Translations under genes and position numbers: made by a program
From: Betaproteobacteria bacterium UBA1934
GTDB lineage: Bacteria > Pseudomonadota > Gammaproteobacteria > Burkholderiales > Rhodocyclaceae
NCBI GenBank assembly: GCA_002337055.1
Contig: DDFG01000005.1
Coordinates: 892,222 to 956,221 of the forward strand
DNA: 64,000 bases
Direction: 5' to 3'
Shown here: positions 33,213 through 41,552 of the stretch, one piece after another
Layout: each line of letters begins with the position of its first letter
How positions within the stretch are numbered: position 1 is the stretch's first letter
Notes under the pieces: model-generated
What the model was told of the DNA's origin: nothing
The model's input: only the letters and a program-made list of their open reading frames with translations
The model's database searches: none

Positions 33213-33760
33213 GGCGAACCTCTCCGGGTTTCACCCTGCGCTTGTCCGCCCGACGGGTTCAACCATTCGGCCTGCACGACGAAACGCAAGGCCGGCGGCG
33301 CGCCGGGTGTCTGCACGGGGCCGTAATTCAGCAAGTGCGGGCGCGACAGCACGGGCAGCGTCTGCAATTGGCGCAGGTAGGCGAGCGCTTCGTCGAGATT
33401 GGCCGCTTCGCCGGTCAGCCGAAGTTGCCGCGCCTGCGGATCGGGACGGATTTCGATCAACGCGATCCGCGGCGAGGCCACCGATTCGATGGCCAGCAGC
33501 AGCGCCTGCCAAGGGCGCGCCAGGCGGCGGGCCACTTCGCCGTCCGGATCGTAGGAAGCGGCCATCGGCCCCGTTCCCTGATGCGCCTGAACGGCTTGCT
33601 GTTGTGCCCGGACACTCTGTTCGAGATCGAGACGCGCGCCCAGCAGCCAGGCGAAGGCCATCCCGCAGGCCAGTATGGAGAGGGCGCCCAGTGCGGCCAG
33701 CGCCTTGCCGAGGCGGGAACTGCCGCCGCGTGCGCGAAAATCGAGCCGGACCTTTTCCAT
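33209..33760 (-). CDS. PilN/GspL-C-like inner-membrane platform protein
   Basis: 183 residues from the ATG at 33760, chosen because GGAG lies 8 bases upstream; an ATG at 33775 is also possible. It starts MEKVRLDFRARGG, matching PilN-type cytosolic tails that bind PilM, then one membrane helix (about 20-42). The periplasmic ferredoxin-like fold has PRIALIEIRPDPQARQLRLTG split over two strands and LDEALAYLRQLQTLP. It works with the preceding PilM/GspL-like gene. Confidence 0.75.
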   Translation of the reverse strand: MEKVRLDFRARGGSSRLGKALAALGALSILACGMAFAWLLGARLDLEQSVRAQQQAVQAHQGTGPMAASYDPDGEVARRLARPWQALLLAIESVASPRIALIEIRPDPQARQLRLTGEAANLDEALAYLRQLQTLPVLSRPHLLNYGPVQTPGAPPALRFVVQAEWLNPSGGQAQGETRRGSP

Positions 33761-33762
33761 GG

Positions 33763-34560
33763 CTACATTCTCCATGGCGAAAAGTCGTCGCCGACGCCGC
33801 CTTCCAGCATTTCGGCGCCCATCGCGCGCCAGGCGTCGCATTGCTCACGGGGGGCGGAAAAGGCCCAGACGCAAAGACGCGATGTGCTGCCGGCGTCATC
33901 GGGATCGAGTATCGTCTCCTGGGCGATCAGGTCGGCAAGGGCGTCGCGTCCGGTGCCGCTCAGGCGCCGGGTGCGAACCTGTTGCCAGCGGCCGTTGTCC
34001 AGACGGGCGCAGACGACGCGTGCAGGCTCCACCAGAATCAGCCGGACGGCGCCATGTGACAGGCGGGCGGCAAAGGCGTTGGCGACGGTCATCAACGCCG
34101 GTTGCACCGACACCAGCGGCCAGCGGCGCGCCAGCGCAAAGGCGTCGAGGCGCTCCAGCAGCGCTCGCTCGCAGCCGCTGGCCAGCCACGGTTCGCCGTA
34201 ATCGGCCTCGGAGAGGCGAATATCCCAGTGTTCGGCCCGCGCGCCGAATTGCTTGCCCATGGCGATGCGGGCGTAGGCGAGGCGTTCCTCGCGGCGCATG
34301 AAATCGTCCACCCAAGGCAACGCGGCGTAGCGTACACGGCTATTGCCGAGCACGACGGTCAGTCGGCCGGGGCGTTGCCATGCCGGTCGGTCGCGCATTT
34401 GTCGTTCGGCGGCCAGGATCAGTTCGCCCACGTCCTGGCTGTCGTGCCGGATCAGCAGGGTGTCTGCCGACGCAGGGGGCGTGACGCGGGCCTGCCGGCG
34501 GAGGCAGATCGTGTCGTCGAGGAGGGTGAGGCTGACCGGATCAGCCCACGAAAGTGACAC
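33763..34560 (-). CDS. PilM/GspL-N-like cytosolic platform protein
   Basis: 265 residues from a GTG at 34560 that overlaps the gspE stop by 20 bases. There is no membrane helix. Actin-like (PilM/GspL/MshI) features include GRLTVVLGNSRVRYAALPW and ILVEPARVVCARLDNGRW. It likely couples the secretion ATPase to the PilN-like protein. Similarity is by layout and position, since the residue-level match is weak. Confidence 0.65.
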   Translation of the reverse strand: MSLSWADPVSLTLLDDTICLRRQARVTPPASADTLLIRHDSQDVGELILAAERQMRDRPAWQRPGRLTVVLGNSRVRYAALPWVDDFMRREERLAYARIAMGKQFGARAEHWDIRLSEADYGEPWLASGCERALLERLDAFALARRWPLVSVQPALMTVANAFAARLSHGAVRLILVEPARVVCARLDNGRWQQVRTRRLSGTGRDALADLIAQETILDPDDAGSTSRLCVWAFSAPREQCDAWRAMGAEMLEGGVGDDFSPWRM

Positions 34561-36229
34561 GATTGATTTCCTCCAGGGTGGTCTCGCCGGCGCGCACCCG
34601 CAGGAGCGCCGACATTCTCAGGTCGGGAGCCTGCTGGCGGCGAGCCGCTTCTTTCAGGCGGGTGAGCGGGGCGCGGCCGATGATCAGTTCGCGCATCTCG
34701 TCATCGAGCAGCAGTACTTCGGCAATGGCCTGCCGGCCCTTGAAGCCCGTCCAGCGGCAGTGCTCGCAACCGACGCCCATGCGCCAGTTCCAGTCGGACA
34801 GGTCGAAGCCGGCGAGGCCGGACTGTTCGATCAGCGCCGGTTCCGGCATGGTGCCAATGCTGCAGTGCGGGCAATTCACGCGTACCAGGCGCTGGGCGAC
34901 GACGCCGTTCAGCGCCGAGACAAAGCCATAGACGTCGACCCCCATATGCTGAAAACGCCCGATCACGTCGAACACGCTGTTGGCATGCACGGTGGAGAAC
35001 ACCAGATGGCCGGTGAGTGCCGCCTGCACCGAGATCTGCGCGGTTTCGCCGTCGCGGATTTCGCCAACCATGATTTTGTCCGGGTCGTGCCGCAGAATGG
35101 AGCGCAACCCACGTGCGAATCCCAGCCCTTTCTTCTCATTGACCGGGATCTGCAAGACACCGGGCAGTACATACTCCACCGGGTCCTCGATGGTGACGAT
35201 CTTGTCGCGCCCGTTGTGGATCTCGGACAGCGCGGCGTACAGGGTAGTGGTCTTGCCCGACCCCGTCGGGCCGGCCACCAGGAGCATGCCGTAGGGCTCC
35301 TGCGCCAGCCGGCGTATGGCCGCCAGCGTGCGTTCGTCGAAGCCGATGCGGTCCAGGCTGAGGCCCGAAATCTCGTCGGCTACCGCCTTCTTGTCGAGAA
35401 TGCGCAGGACGACATCCTCGCCAAACAGGCTAGGGATGACCGATACGCGGAAATCGACCGGGCGACCGGCGATGATGGCCTTGAAGCGGCCGTCCTGCGG
35501 CACGCGATGCTCGGAGATGTCGAGCTGCGACATCACCTTCAGGCGCGACACCAATTGTGCCGCGAAATCGGGGCTCGGTACCGCGGTGACTTCGGAGAGT
35601 ACGCCGTCAATCCGGAACTTGGCGATCAGGCCGGCCGGGCCGCATTCGAAATGAATGTCGCTGACGTTATCCTTGAGGGCGTCGTAGAGTGTGGAATTGA
35701 CCAGCTTGACGACCGGGTTGGCATCGTTGGCCAGCGTTTGCAGGGTCACCACCAGCACGTCTTCGCGCTCGCCTTCGCCGACCTCACCCAGGCGCAGGCT
35801 GGAGACGGTGTGGCGTGCTTCGTCCTGGGCGCCGAGCAGGGTGGCCAGCGCGTGCTCGCTGGCGAGGCGCCAGACGAAGGCCTCGCCAACGCGATCCTCC
35901 ACCCACGGCACGCTGCCGGGCGCGAAGGGATCGGCGAGGATCATCCACAATTCGCCACCCGTGGTGCGACAGGGGAACACCTGGCGGGACACCGCCTCGT
36001 CGAAGGAAATGACGTCGAAATCGGGGGTCAGCGTGGCCAACTCGTCGTTTTCCAGCACCTGCCAGCGCAGGGCGTGGGCCAGCGCGGTCAGGCAGGCTTC
36101 CGCCGTCAGACCCGACTCTTCGGCCATGATTTCGGGCACCGGACGCATTTCACGCGCGGCACGGGCGCGGGCGCGCAGCAAGGCTTCCGGTGTCAACGCC
36201 GGGTGGAGGCGAGTGCTTTCCTGGTTCAC
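34541..36229 (-). CDS. gspE: Type II secretion/type IV pilus assembly ATPase GspE
   Basis: 562 residues from a GTG at 36229 that overlaps the gspF stop (GTGA). The N-terminal GspE_N/MshEN-like region (about 10-150) precedes the ATPase. The ATPase contains Walker A GPTGSGKTTTLY, the Asp box TIEDPVEY, Walker B IMVGEIRDGETA and the His box VFSTVHANSVFD. The tetracysteine zinc site CPHC plus CEHC, typical of extension ATPases, is intact. It powers pseudopilus assembly. An upstream open frame of 179 residues before the GTG overlaps gspF and is not part of the protein. Confidence 0.94.
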   Translation of the reverse strand: MNQESTRLHPALTPEALLRARARAAREMRPVPEIMAEESGLTAEACLTALAHALRWQVLENDELATLTPDFDVISFDEAVSRQVFPCRTTGGELWMILADPFAPGSVPWVEDRVGEAFVWRLASEHALATLLGAQDEARHTVSSLRLGEVGEGEREDVLVVTLQTLANDANPVVKLVNSTLYDALKDNVSDIHFECGPAGLIAKFRIDGVLSEVTAVPSPDFAAQLVSRLKVMSQLDISEHRVPQDGRFKAIIAGRPVDFRVSVIPSLFGEDVVLRILDKKAVADEISGLSLDRIGFDERTLAAIRRLAQEPYGMLLVAGPTGSGKTTTLYAALSEIHNGRDKIVTIEDPVEYVLPGVLQIPVNEKKGLGFARGLRSILRHDPDKIMVGEIRDGETAQISVQAALTGHLVFSTVHANSVFDVIGRFQHMGVDVYGFVSALNGVVAQRLVRVNCPHCSIGTMPEPALIEQSGLAGFDLSDWNWRMGVGCEHCRWTGFKGRQAIAEVLLLDDEMRELIIGRAPLTRLKEAARRQQAPDLRMSALLRVRAGETTLEEINRVTFVG

Positions 36230-37425
36230 CCGAGGCTCCCGGCAATGTCGAAAATCGGCAGATACAGCAGCAACACGATGCCGCCGACGAACAGACCGAG
36301 CACGACCAGCAGCAGCGGACTCAGCGCCTTGCCGAACCACGCCAGCCAGCGGTCGACATCCTGATCGTAGAAGCGGGCGATGCGCTCCATCATGTCGCCC
36401 ATGCCGCCGGCGCGCTCGCCGACGCGCAGCATGCGCAGCGCCACCGGCGTGGTCAGCCCGTGCGCCGCGAAGGCGTCCGACAGCGGGCGACCTTCCCGGA
36501 CCTCGGTGGCGGCCCGCAGCAACGCCGCCCGCAAATGCGGATGCAGCAGCCCATCGACCATGGCGAACGCGGAGACGACGGGAATACCCCCGCGCAACAA
36601 CATGCCGGTGGCCCGATAAAAACGCGATAACTCGAAAATCTTCAGGCGTCCGCCCAGCGCCTTGCTTTGCCACAGCCGTTCGCCCAGGTATTGCCTGACG
36701 CTTCGCCGGGTTACGATCCAGGCCAGCACGCCCACTTGGGTTACGGTGCCGAGGAAGGTCTGCCACGGGTAGGCGCTGACCAGCCGTCCCCAGTCGATCA
36801 CCAGGCGCGACAGGAAGGGCAACTGCCGCTGCCCGCCTTCATAGAACGCCGCGAACTTGGGAATCAGGAACCACATCAGGCCGATGGTGACCAGCGCCGC
36901 AACGGCGAGCACCACGGCGGGATAGAACAGTGCTGAAACGACCTTGGCGCGCTGCTCGCGCATCCTCTCCTCGTGGGCAATGTAACGATGCAGGGCTTGC
37001 GGCAGATCGCCGGTACGCTCGGCGGCGCGCAACGTGGCGACCAGCAGTTCTGGAAACACCTCGGGCCGGGCGGCGAGCGCCTGCGAAAAAGCGCTGCCTT
37101 CATAGAGCGCCGCGATCACGCCTTTCAGCACGCGACGCGAATCGGCCGCCTGCTCCTTCTCGACCAAGGCTTCGGTCGCCTCGATCAGCGAAAGACCGGC
37201 CTCGAGCAAGGCCAGCAGCTCCTGCGCAAAGAGCAGCAGATCGATGCGGCGATTACCTGCGCTGCCCGGGCTGAAGCTTTGTCCGGTCCAGCCGGCGGCG
37301 CGCAGCGAGACGATTTCGATCCCGTGCTGGCGAGCCTTTTGCGCCGCTTCGCCGGCGTCGATTGCGTCGATGGCCAGACTGGATAGCTGTCCGGCCCGGC
37401 CGATCCCCTTGACGTCGAATTTCAC
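36226..37425 (-). CDS. gspF: Type II secretion inner-membrane platform protein GspF
   Basis: 399 residues with two repeated GspF domains (about 65-190 and 270-390) and three membrane helices, including VVLAVAALVTIGLMWFLIP and LLLVVLGLFVGGIVLLLYLP. The conserved ALRAAERTGDLPQAL and MLRVGERAGGMGDMM repeats are clear. It converts GspE motion into pseudopilin extraction. It lies 15 bases after gspG. Confidence 0.94.
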   Translation of the reverse strand: MKFDVKGIGRAGQLSSLAIDAIDAGEAAQKARQHGIEIVSLRAAGWTGQSFSPGSAGNRRIDLLLFAQELLALLEAGLSLIEATEALVEKEQAADSRRVLKGVIAALYEGSAFSQALAARPEVFPELLVATLRAAERTGDLPQALHRYIAHEERMREQRAKVVSALFYPAVVLAVAALVTIGLMWFLIPKFAAFYEGGQRQLPFLSRLVIDWGRLVSAYPWQTFLGTVTQVGVLAWIVTRRSVRQYLGERLWQSKALGGRLKIFELSRFYRATGMLLRGGIPVVSAFAMVDGLLHPHLRAALLRAATEVREGRPLSDAFAAHGLTTPVALRMLRVGERAGGMGDMMERIARFYDQDVDRWLAWFGKALSPLLLVVLGLFVGGIVLLLYLPIFDIAGSLG

Positions 37426-37440
37426 GAGCGGCGCGCTGAA

Positions 37441-37875
37441 TCAGTTGACGATGTCTTCGTCCTCGCCCTGTCCGCCCGGCTTGCCGTCGCGTCCAAGGCT
37501 GCGGATCTCGTAGGGCTGGCCGTTTTCGCCCGGTGCCTTGTACTGGTAAGCATGGCCCCAGGGATCGGGCGGTGCTTCCTTCTTCAGGTAGGGGCCGCGC
37601 CAGCGGGCGTCGCCGGCCGGTGCCCGGGTCAGCACCGCCAGACCTTGTTCCGTGGTCGGAAAACTACCCATGTCGAGGCGATAGGTATCCAGCGCCTTGG
37701 CGAACACGTCGATCTGCTGTTTGGCCGCCGTGCGTTCGGCCTTCGAGACGTTGCCGAAAAGATTCTGCGCCACGACGCCGACCAGCAGGCCGACAATCAG
37801 CAGCGCAATGAGCAACTCAAGCAAGGTGAAGCCCGCGCTGGCGCGCCGGGCAGGGTAATGGCAGATGTGATGCAA
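37441..37875 (-). CDS. gspG: Major pseudopilin GspG
   Basis: 144 residues from a TTG at 37875, chosen because GAGGGG sits 6 bases upstream and it gives a normal 14-residue leader (ending RRASAG). The upstream ATGs at 37941/37923 would give leaders of 30 residues or more. The mature helix FTLLELLIALLIVGLLVGVV has Glu5, and the body is classic GspG (DTYRLDMGSFPTTEQGLAVL, then WRGPYLKKEAPPDPWGH and the Asp-rich calcium-type tail GEDEDI). First gene of the 11-gene cluster. Confidence 0.9.
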   Translation of the reverse strand: MHHICHYPARRASAGFTLLELLIALLIVGLLVGVVAQNLFGNVSKAERTAAKQQIDVFAKALDTYRLDMGSFPTTEQGLAVLTRAPAGDARWRGPYLKKEAPPDPWGHAYQYKAPGENGQPYEIRSLGRDGKPGGQGEDEDIVN

Positions 37876-37987
37876 GACTGTCCCCTCTCGCAAATACCCC
37901 TTGTTGGTCAGGGGCTTGAACATGGCCTCGAAATGGAGCATTGGCGGGTCGCCGCGAACGCTGTCGGAGGCCCGCCATTATGGGGTA

Positions 37988-38016
37988 AATCTATGACTTT
38001 TGTAATGGCAGTTCAA
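37988..38016 (-). promoter_or_regulatory. Putative promoter of the secretion operon
   Basis: On the minus strand, TTGAAC (38011-38016) and TAGATT (37988-37993) are 17 bases apart, in the only AT-rich stretch between the nitroreductase stop and gspG. A GC-rich inverted repeat (TGGCGGG at 37942-37948, CCCGCCA at 37971-37977) lies between it and gspG, in what would be the leader. The -10 match is moderate. Confidence 0.4.
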
Positions 38017-38049
38017 TACCTTTACAAATTTGTCGTCGGTGGGCCTGCC

Positions 38050-38712
38050 TTAGCCCAGTTCGGAGATCACACGCTCCTTCGGCAGACGCGATTTCGGCAG
38101 GCGCGCATTGAAATCGTCTGCGCTGCGGTAACCCAGCGCGACCACGACCGTGCTTTTCAGGCTCTGTGCGGCGAGACCCAACTCCTCGTCCAGAAGGTTG
38201 GCGTCGAAGCCTTCGATGGGCGTCGCGTCGATGCCCAGTGCGCCCGCGCCAAACAGCAGGGTGCCGAGCGCTAGATAGACCTGCCGCTGGGTCCAGGCGA
38301 GCATGCCGGCGGGGTCGGCACGGTGCAGGCCGACGTAGAATTGACGCCCTCTGGCCTGCATTTCCTTACCTTCCGAGGTGGGAAATCGGCCATCCCGTTC
38401 TTCCTGAGTCAGCAGCGCCGCGACATGTTCGTCGTCGATCCAGGTCTTCGCGCACAGCACGACGACGTGCGAGGCGTGGCGAATTTTCGGACCGTTGGCG
38501 GCATAGGGCGACCCTTCGGCAGCCGCCTTGGCGACACGGGCTTTGGCCGCATCGCTGTGCGCAATGAAAAAGTGCCAGGGTTGCGAATTGACCGAGGAGG
38601 GCGCAAAGCGCAGCAGGGTTTCCAATTGTGCGACCTGCTCGGCGGGAATCTGACGGCTGGGATCGTAAGCCTTGCAGGTGTGGCGGGTCAGGGCGATGTG
38701 GGCGATGTCCAT
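38050..38712 (-). CDS. Nitroreductase family NAD(P)H flavoprotein (NfsB-like)
   Basis: 220 residues from the ATG at 38712 (MDIAHIALTRHTCKAYDPSR). Nitroreductase signatures: R-T-KAYD near the start, LLRFAPSSVNSQPWHFFIAH for FMN binding, and GIDATPIEGFDANLLDEELG near the end. It is a homodimeric FMN enzyme that reduces quinones or nitro compounds with NAD(P)H; the physiological substrate is unknown. The longer open frame upstream is not family-like. Confidence 0.9.
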   Translation of the reverse strand: MDIAHIALTRHTCKAYDPSRQIPAEQVAQLETLLRFAPSSVNSQPWHFFIAHSDAAKARVAKAAAEGSPYAANGPKIRHASHVVVLCAKTWIDDEHVAALLTQEERDGRFPTSEGKEMQARGRQFYVGLHRADPAGMLAWTQRQVYLALGTLLFGAGALGIDATPIEGFDANLLDEELGLAAQSLKSTVVVALGYRSADDFNARLPKSRLPKERVISELG

Positions 38713-38833
38713 GCTTGTTTCCGTTTCCGTTTGCGGCGAGAAAGGCGTGCTCGGTTGAGCAACGCGACAGTTGGAATTGTAAACTCGAAAAGGGGCACGC
38801 CAGGTGATCTGTGTCGTCAAACCGCGACCGGCG

Positions 38834-39498
38834 CTACAGGGCATCCGTTTCGCTGACGACGACCAGTTGCGGCCATTGCTCGAGCCAATTCTTGGACAAA
38901 CAGCGGGCGAGAAATTCGCTGCGCGCCGCTTGCTTTGGGTTGTGCCGAAGCCTCAAATTGAAGAGATCGTCCAAGCCGTACGGCGCATGTATCTCCAGAC
39001 AATGCGCCTCGGTGAGCGTCAGGCCGACGCAGGTGGCATATTCCGGCCACGACGCGATCCCTTCATCGAGCGAGCGAAACGGCGCAATCGGCTCGCCACC
39101 TGCCTGTGTACGCCATCATGCACATACGCCTGGTTGGTGACGTCCCAGGCGAAGCCGGGAAAAGTGCGCGAAAGCTCAATCTCGATGCGCTGCTGTTGAT
39201 CGGGTTGGGTGTCGGGGTCGAAGAAAATCAGGTCGACTTTGTTGATGGCGAAGGGCCCCTTGCCATGCAGGTGGCTCCAGACCGTGTTGCGGATCGCCCC
39301 GGCGCCGATGCACCACGACGGCAATCCGATCGACCGCGCAGCCTCCAGAGCCCGCATCAACGTTGGGGAGGAACACGCAATCGCCCTCAAGGTGTCGGCG
39401 TGCTCAATGGCTGCGAGTTTCATCTTTTGAACGAGCTGACGGCTCAAATTTGGCTCAAGAGGAGGTTTGCGCTGGGAGCCGAGCATGCTCCGATGCAT
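38834..39498 (-). pseudogene. Frameshifted NTP_transf_6 (DUF925) nucleotidyltransferase
   Basis: The first part, in the frame from 39498 (likely true start MKLAAIEHAD at 39423), has the nucleotidyltransferase motifs LPSWCIGAGAIRNTVW, INKVDLIFFD and VTNQAYVH, then drifts into Arg-rich junk and stops at 39019. The family's C-terminus continues in another frame from about 39100: GGEPIAPF, LDEGIASWPEYATCVGL, HAPYGLDDLFNL, ending at a TAG at 38834-38836. A one-base indel near 39100-39110 therefore breaks the gene, unless it is a sequencing error. Activity should be lost if the shift is real. It overlaps the downstream end of the small membrane-protein gene. Confidence 0.8.
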
Positions 39499-39715
39499 TC
39501 CACTTCCGCACCGCGCGGATATTCATCAAGAAGAAGACGACGTTGGCCAGCATCATCGCCAGACTTTCCGACATCATGCCGATGACGATCCAGCACAAAT
39601 TGCCGCCCATCATGAGCAGAAAGCCGATTTTGTTGCGATTGCCGATTTGCCAGAGCGCCAGAAAGGTCAGGGTCATCGCCAACCAGTCAATGCCGAAATA
39701 TCTGAACGCGAGCAT
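39455..39715 (-). CDS. Small three-helix membrane protein
   Basis: 86 residues with three hydrophobic segments (about 5-25, 30-50, 52-70) and a basic C-terminus (RAVRKWNASEH). The spacing, with 'IGNRNKIGFLLMMGGNLCWIVIG' split over helix 2, recalls half-size PnuC/YgjV/SemiSWEET-like transporters, but I cannot assign a family firmly. It lies between a GNAT gene 4 bases upstream and the broken nucleotidyltransferase. Confidence 0.65.
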   Translation of the reverse strand: MLAFRYFGIDWLAMTLTFLALWQIGNRNKIGFLLMMGGNLCWIVIGMMSESLAMMLANVVFFLMNIRAVRKWNASEHARLPAQTSS

Positions 39716-39719
39716 GGGC

Positions 39720-40211
39720 TTATTCTCCGGAAGGTTGAACCGGCGGCTGCCGGGTCATGGGGAGAAAACGGATGCCGTCCCGGAGCTGTTCGGGCCCGCT
39801 GGCACGGAATCCGCAACGCTCGTATGCCGCCACCGCATACAGGCTGGAGTTGACGGTCTGGAGGCGCTGGTGCCGATCCGCCGCTTCAACGAGTGCGCGC
39901 GCAACGCCTCGCCGTTGATGCGACGGCAGAGTAAACAAGAGCGCGACATGACGACTGTCCCGCACTTCCAGTATGCCCACAAGACGATCGGCGTCGAAGG
40001 CGGCGTACATCGCCGCGCCGGCGGTGGCGCGCTGCCGCATCTGCTCGGCGCTGGCCAGTCGCTCGAAATGCGCGATCCCCTCCGGCGCCATTGCGGGGGC
40101 GAGCATCTCCCTGAAGACGAAAGTGACCAGATCGGCGGCCTCGCCCAATTGGGAGTCTTCCAGTCGCTGAATGTTGACCGCGGTTACCGGCCGTTCCTGT
40201 TTTTCTGGCAT
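39720..40211 (-). CDS. GNAT family N-acetyltransferase
   Basis: 163 residues from the ATG at 40211. The acetyl-CoA binding pattern ALLFTLPSHQRRGVARALVEAA (in two parts, with QRRGVAR the pyrophosphate loop) and a C-terminal YAVAAYERCGFRASGPEQ define the GNAT fold. The substrate is unknown. A longer open frame upstream has no acetyltransferase features. It is the first gene of a short minus-strand run and is divergent from gtrA across 148 bases. Confidence 0.85.
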   Translation of the reverse strand: MPEKQERPVTAVNIQRLEDSQLGEAADLVTFVFREMLAPAMAPEGIAHFERLASAEQMRQRATAGAAMYAAFDADRLVGILEVRDSRHVALLFTLPSHQRRGVARALVEAADRHQRLQTVNSSLYAVAAYERCGFRASGPEQLRDGIRFLPMTRQPPVQPSGE

Positions 40212-40359
40212 GTGAAGTCCGTGTCGAGGAGAGAGAACCGGGCGCATTCGGGGAAAACCCTGATAGCGCGGCGGCGAAAAGACTCTATCATGCGCGGGAC
40301 CGCCGAGCGGCGTCCGGCAGGGGCCGACGAACGCAGCGGATCGTCGCCTGCACGCGCAC

Positions 40360-40767
40360 ATGCTTGAACTGTTTCGACAATTTCTCCGTTTCACCGGCGT
40401 CGGCTTTGTGTCGGCCGTGGGCCACTATGGCCTTCTCATCGTATTGGTGCAAGGCGCGGGCGCGGACGCGGTGGTGGCTTCCGCAGCCGGCGCGATGCTG
40501 GGCGCCGTGATCAATTACGGCCTCAACTATCGCGTGACCTTTCGCAGTCAAAAGCGCCACCGCGAGAGTGCCGTCAAGTTCGTGCTCGTCGCCATCGTCG
40601 GTCTCGTGCTCAACATTTTGCTGATGTGGATCGGGGTCGACGTCCTGGGCCTGCACTATTTGCTCGCACAGATATTGACGACGGGTCTGGTGCTGATCTG
40701 GAGTTTTGCCGGCAACCGTTTCTGGACGTTTCACGACACTGCGCCCCATGCCGGAGATGGCCGATGA
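40360..40767 (+). CDS. gtrA: GtrA-like flippase
   Basis: 135 residues with four membrane helices, starting MLELFRQFLRFTGVGFVSAV, the GtrA-family N-terminus (Phe-x-x-VGxxxxxxxY type), and ending in WSFAGNRFWTFHD, the family's conserved tail. GtrA proteins flip polyprenyl-phosphate-linked sugars across the inner membrane. It heads a four-gene operon with 4-base overlaps throughout, ending in a GtrB-like transferase. Confidence 0.9.
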   Translation: MLELFRQFLRFTGVGFVSAVGHYGLLIVLVQGAGADAVVASAAGAMLGAVINYGLNYRVTFRSQKRHRESAVKFVLVAIVGLVLNILLMWIGVDVLGLHYLLAQILTTGLVLIWSFAGNRFWTFHDTAPHAGDGR

Positions 40768-41552
40768 TCTGCCGGATTGCGCTGTGGTGCTGGGTACTGG
40801 TTGCGGCGGGGCCGGCGTGGGCCGGCAGCATCCACTTCGGGCTGGCACGCACGGGGGATCGGTTGCAGCTGACCAACAACGGCGACAGCACCGCGTTCTA
40901 CCCGTTGGTACTGCGACTGGGGGCGGACGGCCAATGGTTGCCCTTGCAGGCGATGGGTACCGGGCGCATCACGGCGCTGGCGCCGGGCGCACAAGTGGCC
41001 TGGCACTGGCGATCCGCCGGTGCAAGCGGGGCGGCTGCCCAACTGGCCAACCAGACCGTGCCGGTGATGGTGCGTTTCTTCGATCAGGCCGGTGCCGATT
41101 TCGGACAGATTTCCTTCTTCAATCAACCTTTGATCGGGCCGGAAAGGGTGTCGAGCACCTATCGCGCGGACAAACTGATTCTCGACCCGCCCGCCGGCGG
41201 CGAGCCGGGTTGGCGGCGCAGTTGGCTGCTATGGGGGCGTGAAGCCGGTATCGCCGGGCTCACCGGCGTCGGCGATTTCGAGCATGTGCAACCGCCGGCG
41301 CAAACGCTCGATTGGCAGACCAGCTCGGTGTCGCGCGCCTTCGACCTCGGCGGCGCGAGACCGCCGGCCTGGTTGGTGCACGAGACTGCAAGCGGCTTTG
41401 AGTTGCAGGTGGTCAGCCGCGGCGGCGAGCAGGGGCGAGAGCAGCGCGCAGCCTGGCTGGATGCTGGAGGCGGGTGCTATGGTGTGGCACTGGCGACGGG
41501 CGGTTTGGCTGCCCTGCTCAGCACGCGCAGACGTCGGCGGGAGGCGCCATGA
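40764..41552 (+). CDS. Secreted protein with C-terminal sorting-like tail
   Basis: 262 residues. A clear signal peptide (CRIALWCWVLVAAGPAWA) precedes a mature beta-rich domain that I do not recognise; it resembles DUF3999-type exported proteins (DRLQLTNNGDSTAFYPLVLRLG split in two, and ISFFNQPLIGPERVS). The C-terminus is tripartite: GGGCYG, a short hydrophobic stretch (VALATGGLAALLS), then five consecutive Arg. That matches the plan of GlyGly-CTERM/MYXO-CTERM sorting tails. It is coupled by ATGA overlaps to gtrA before and a large glycosyltransferase-like gene after, so it may be the target of, or a partner in, glycosylation. Confidence 0.6.
   Translation: MICRIALWCWVLVAAGPAWAGSIHFGLARTGDRLQLTNNGDSTAFYPLVLRLGADGQWLPLQAMGTGRITALAPGAQVAWHWRSAGASGAAAQLANQTVPVMVRFFDQAGADFGQISFFNQPLIGPERVSSTYRADKLILDPPAGGEPGWRRSWLLWGREAGIAGLTGVGDFEHVQPPAQTLDWQTSSVSRAFDLGGARPPAWLVHETASGFELQVVSRGGEQGREQRAAWLDAGGGCYGVALATGGLAALLSTRRRRREAP

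Noticed and set aside
34541..36766. 741-codon form of GspE using the far upstream ATG
   Set aside because: The extra 179 residues overlap gspF out of frame and are Arg/Gly-rich; the GTG at 36229 couples to the gspF stop and gives the family N-terminus.
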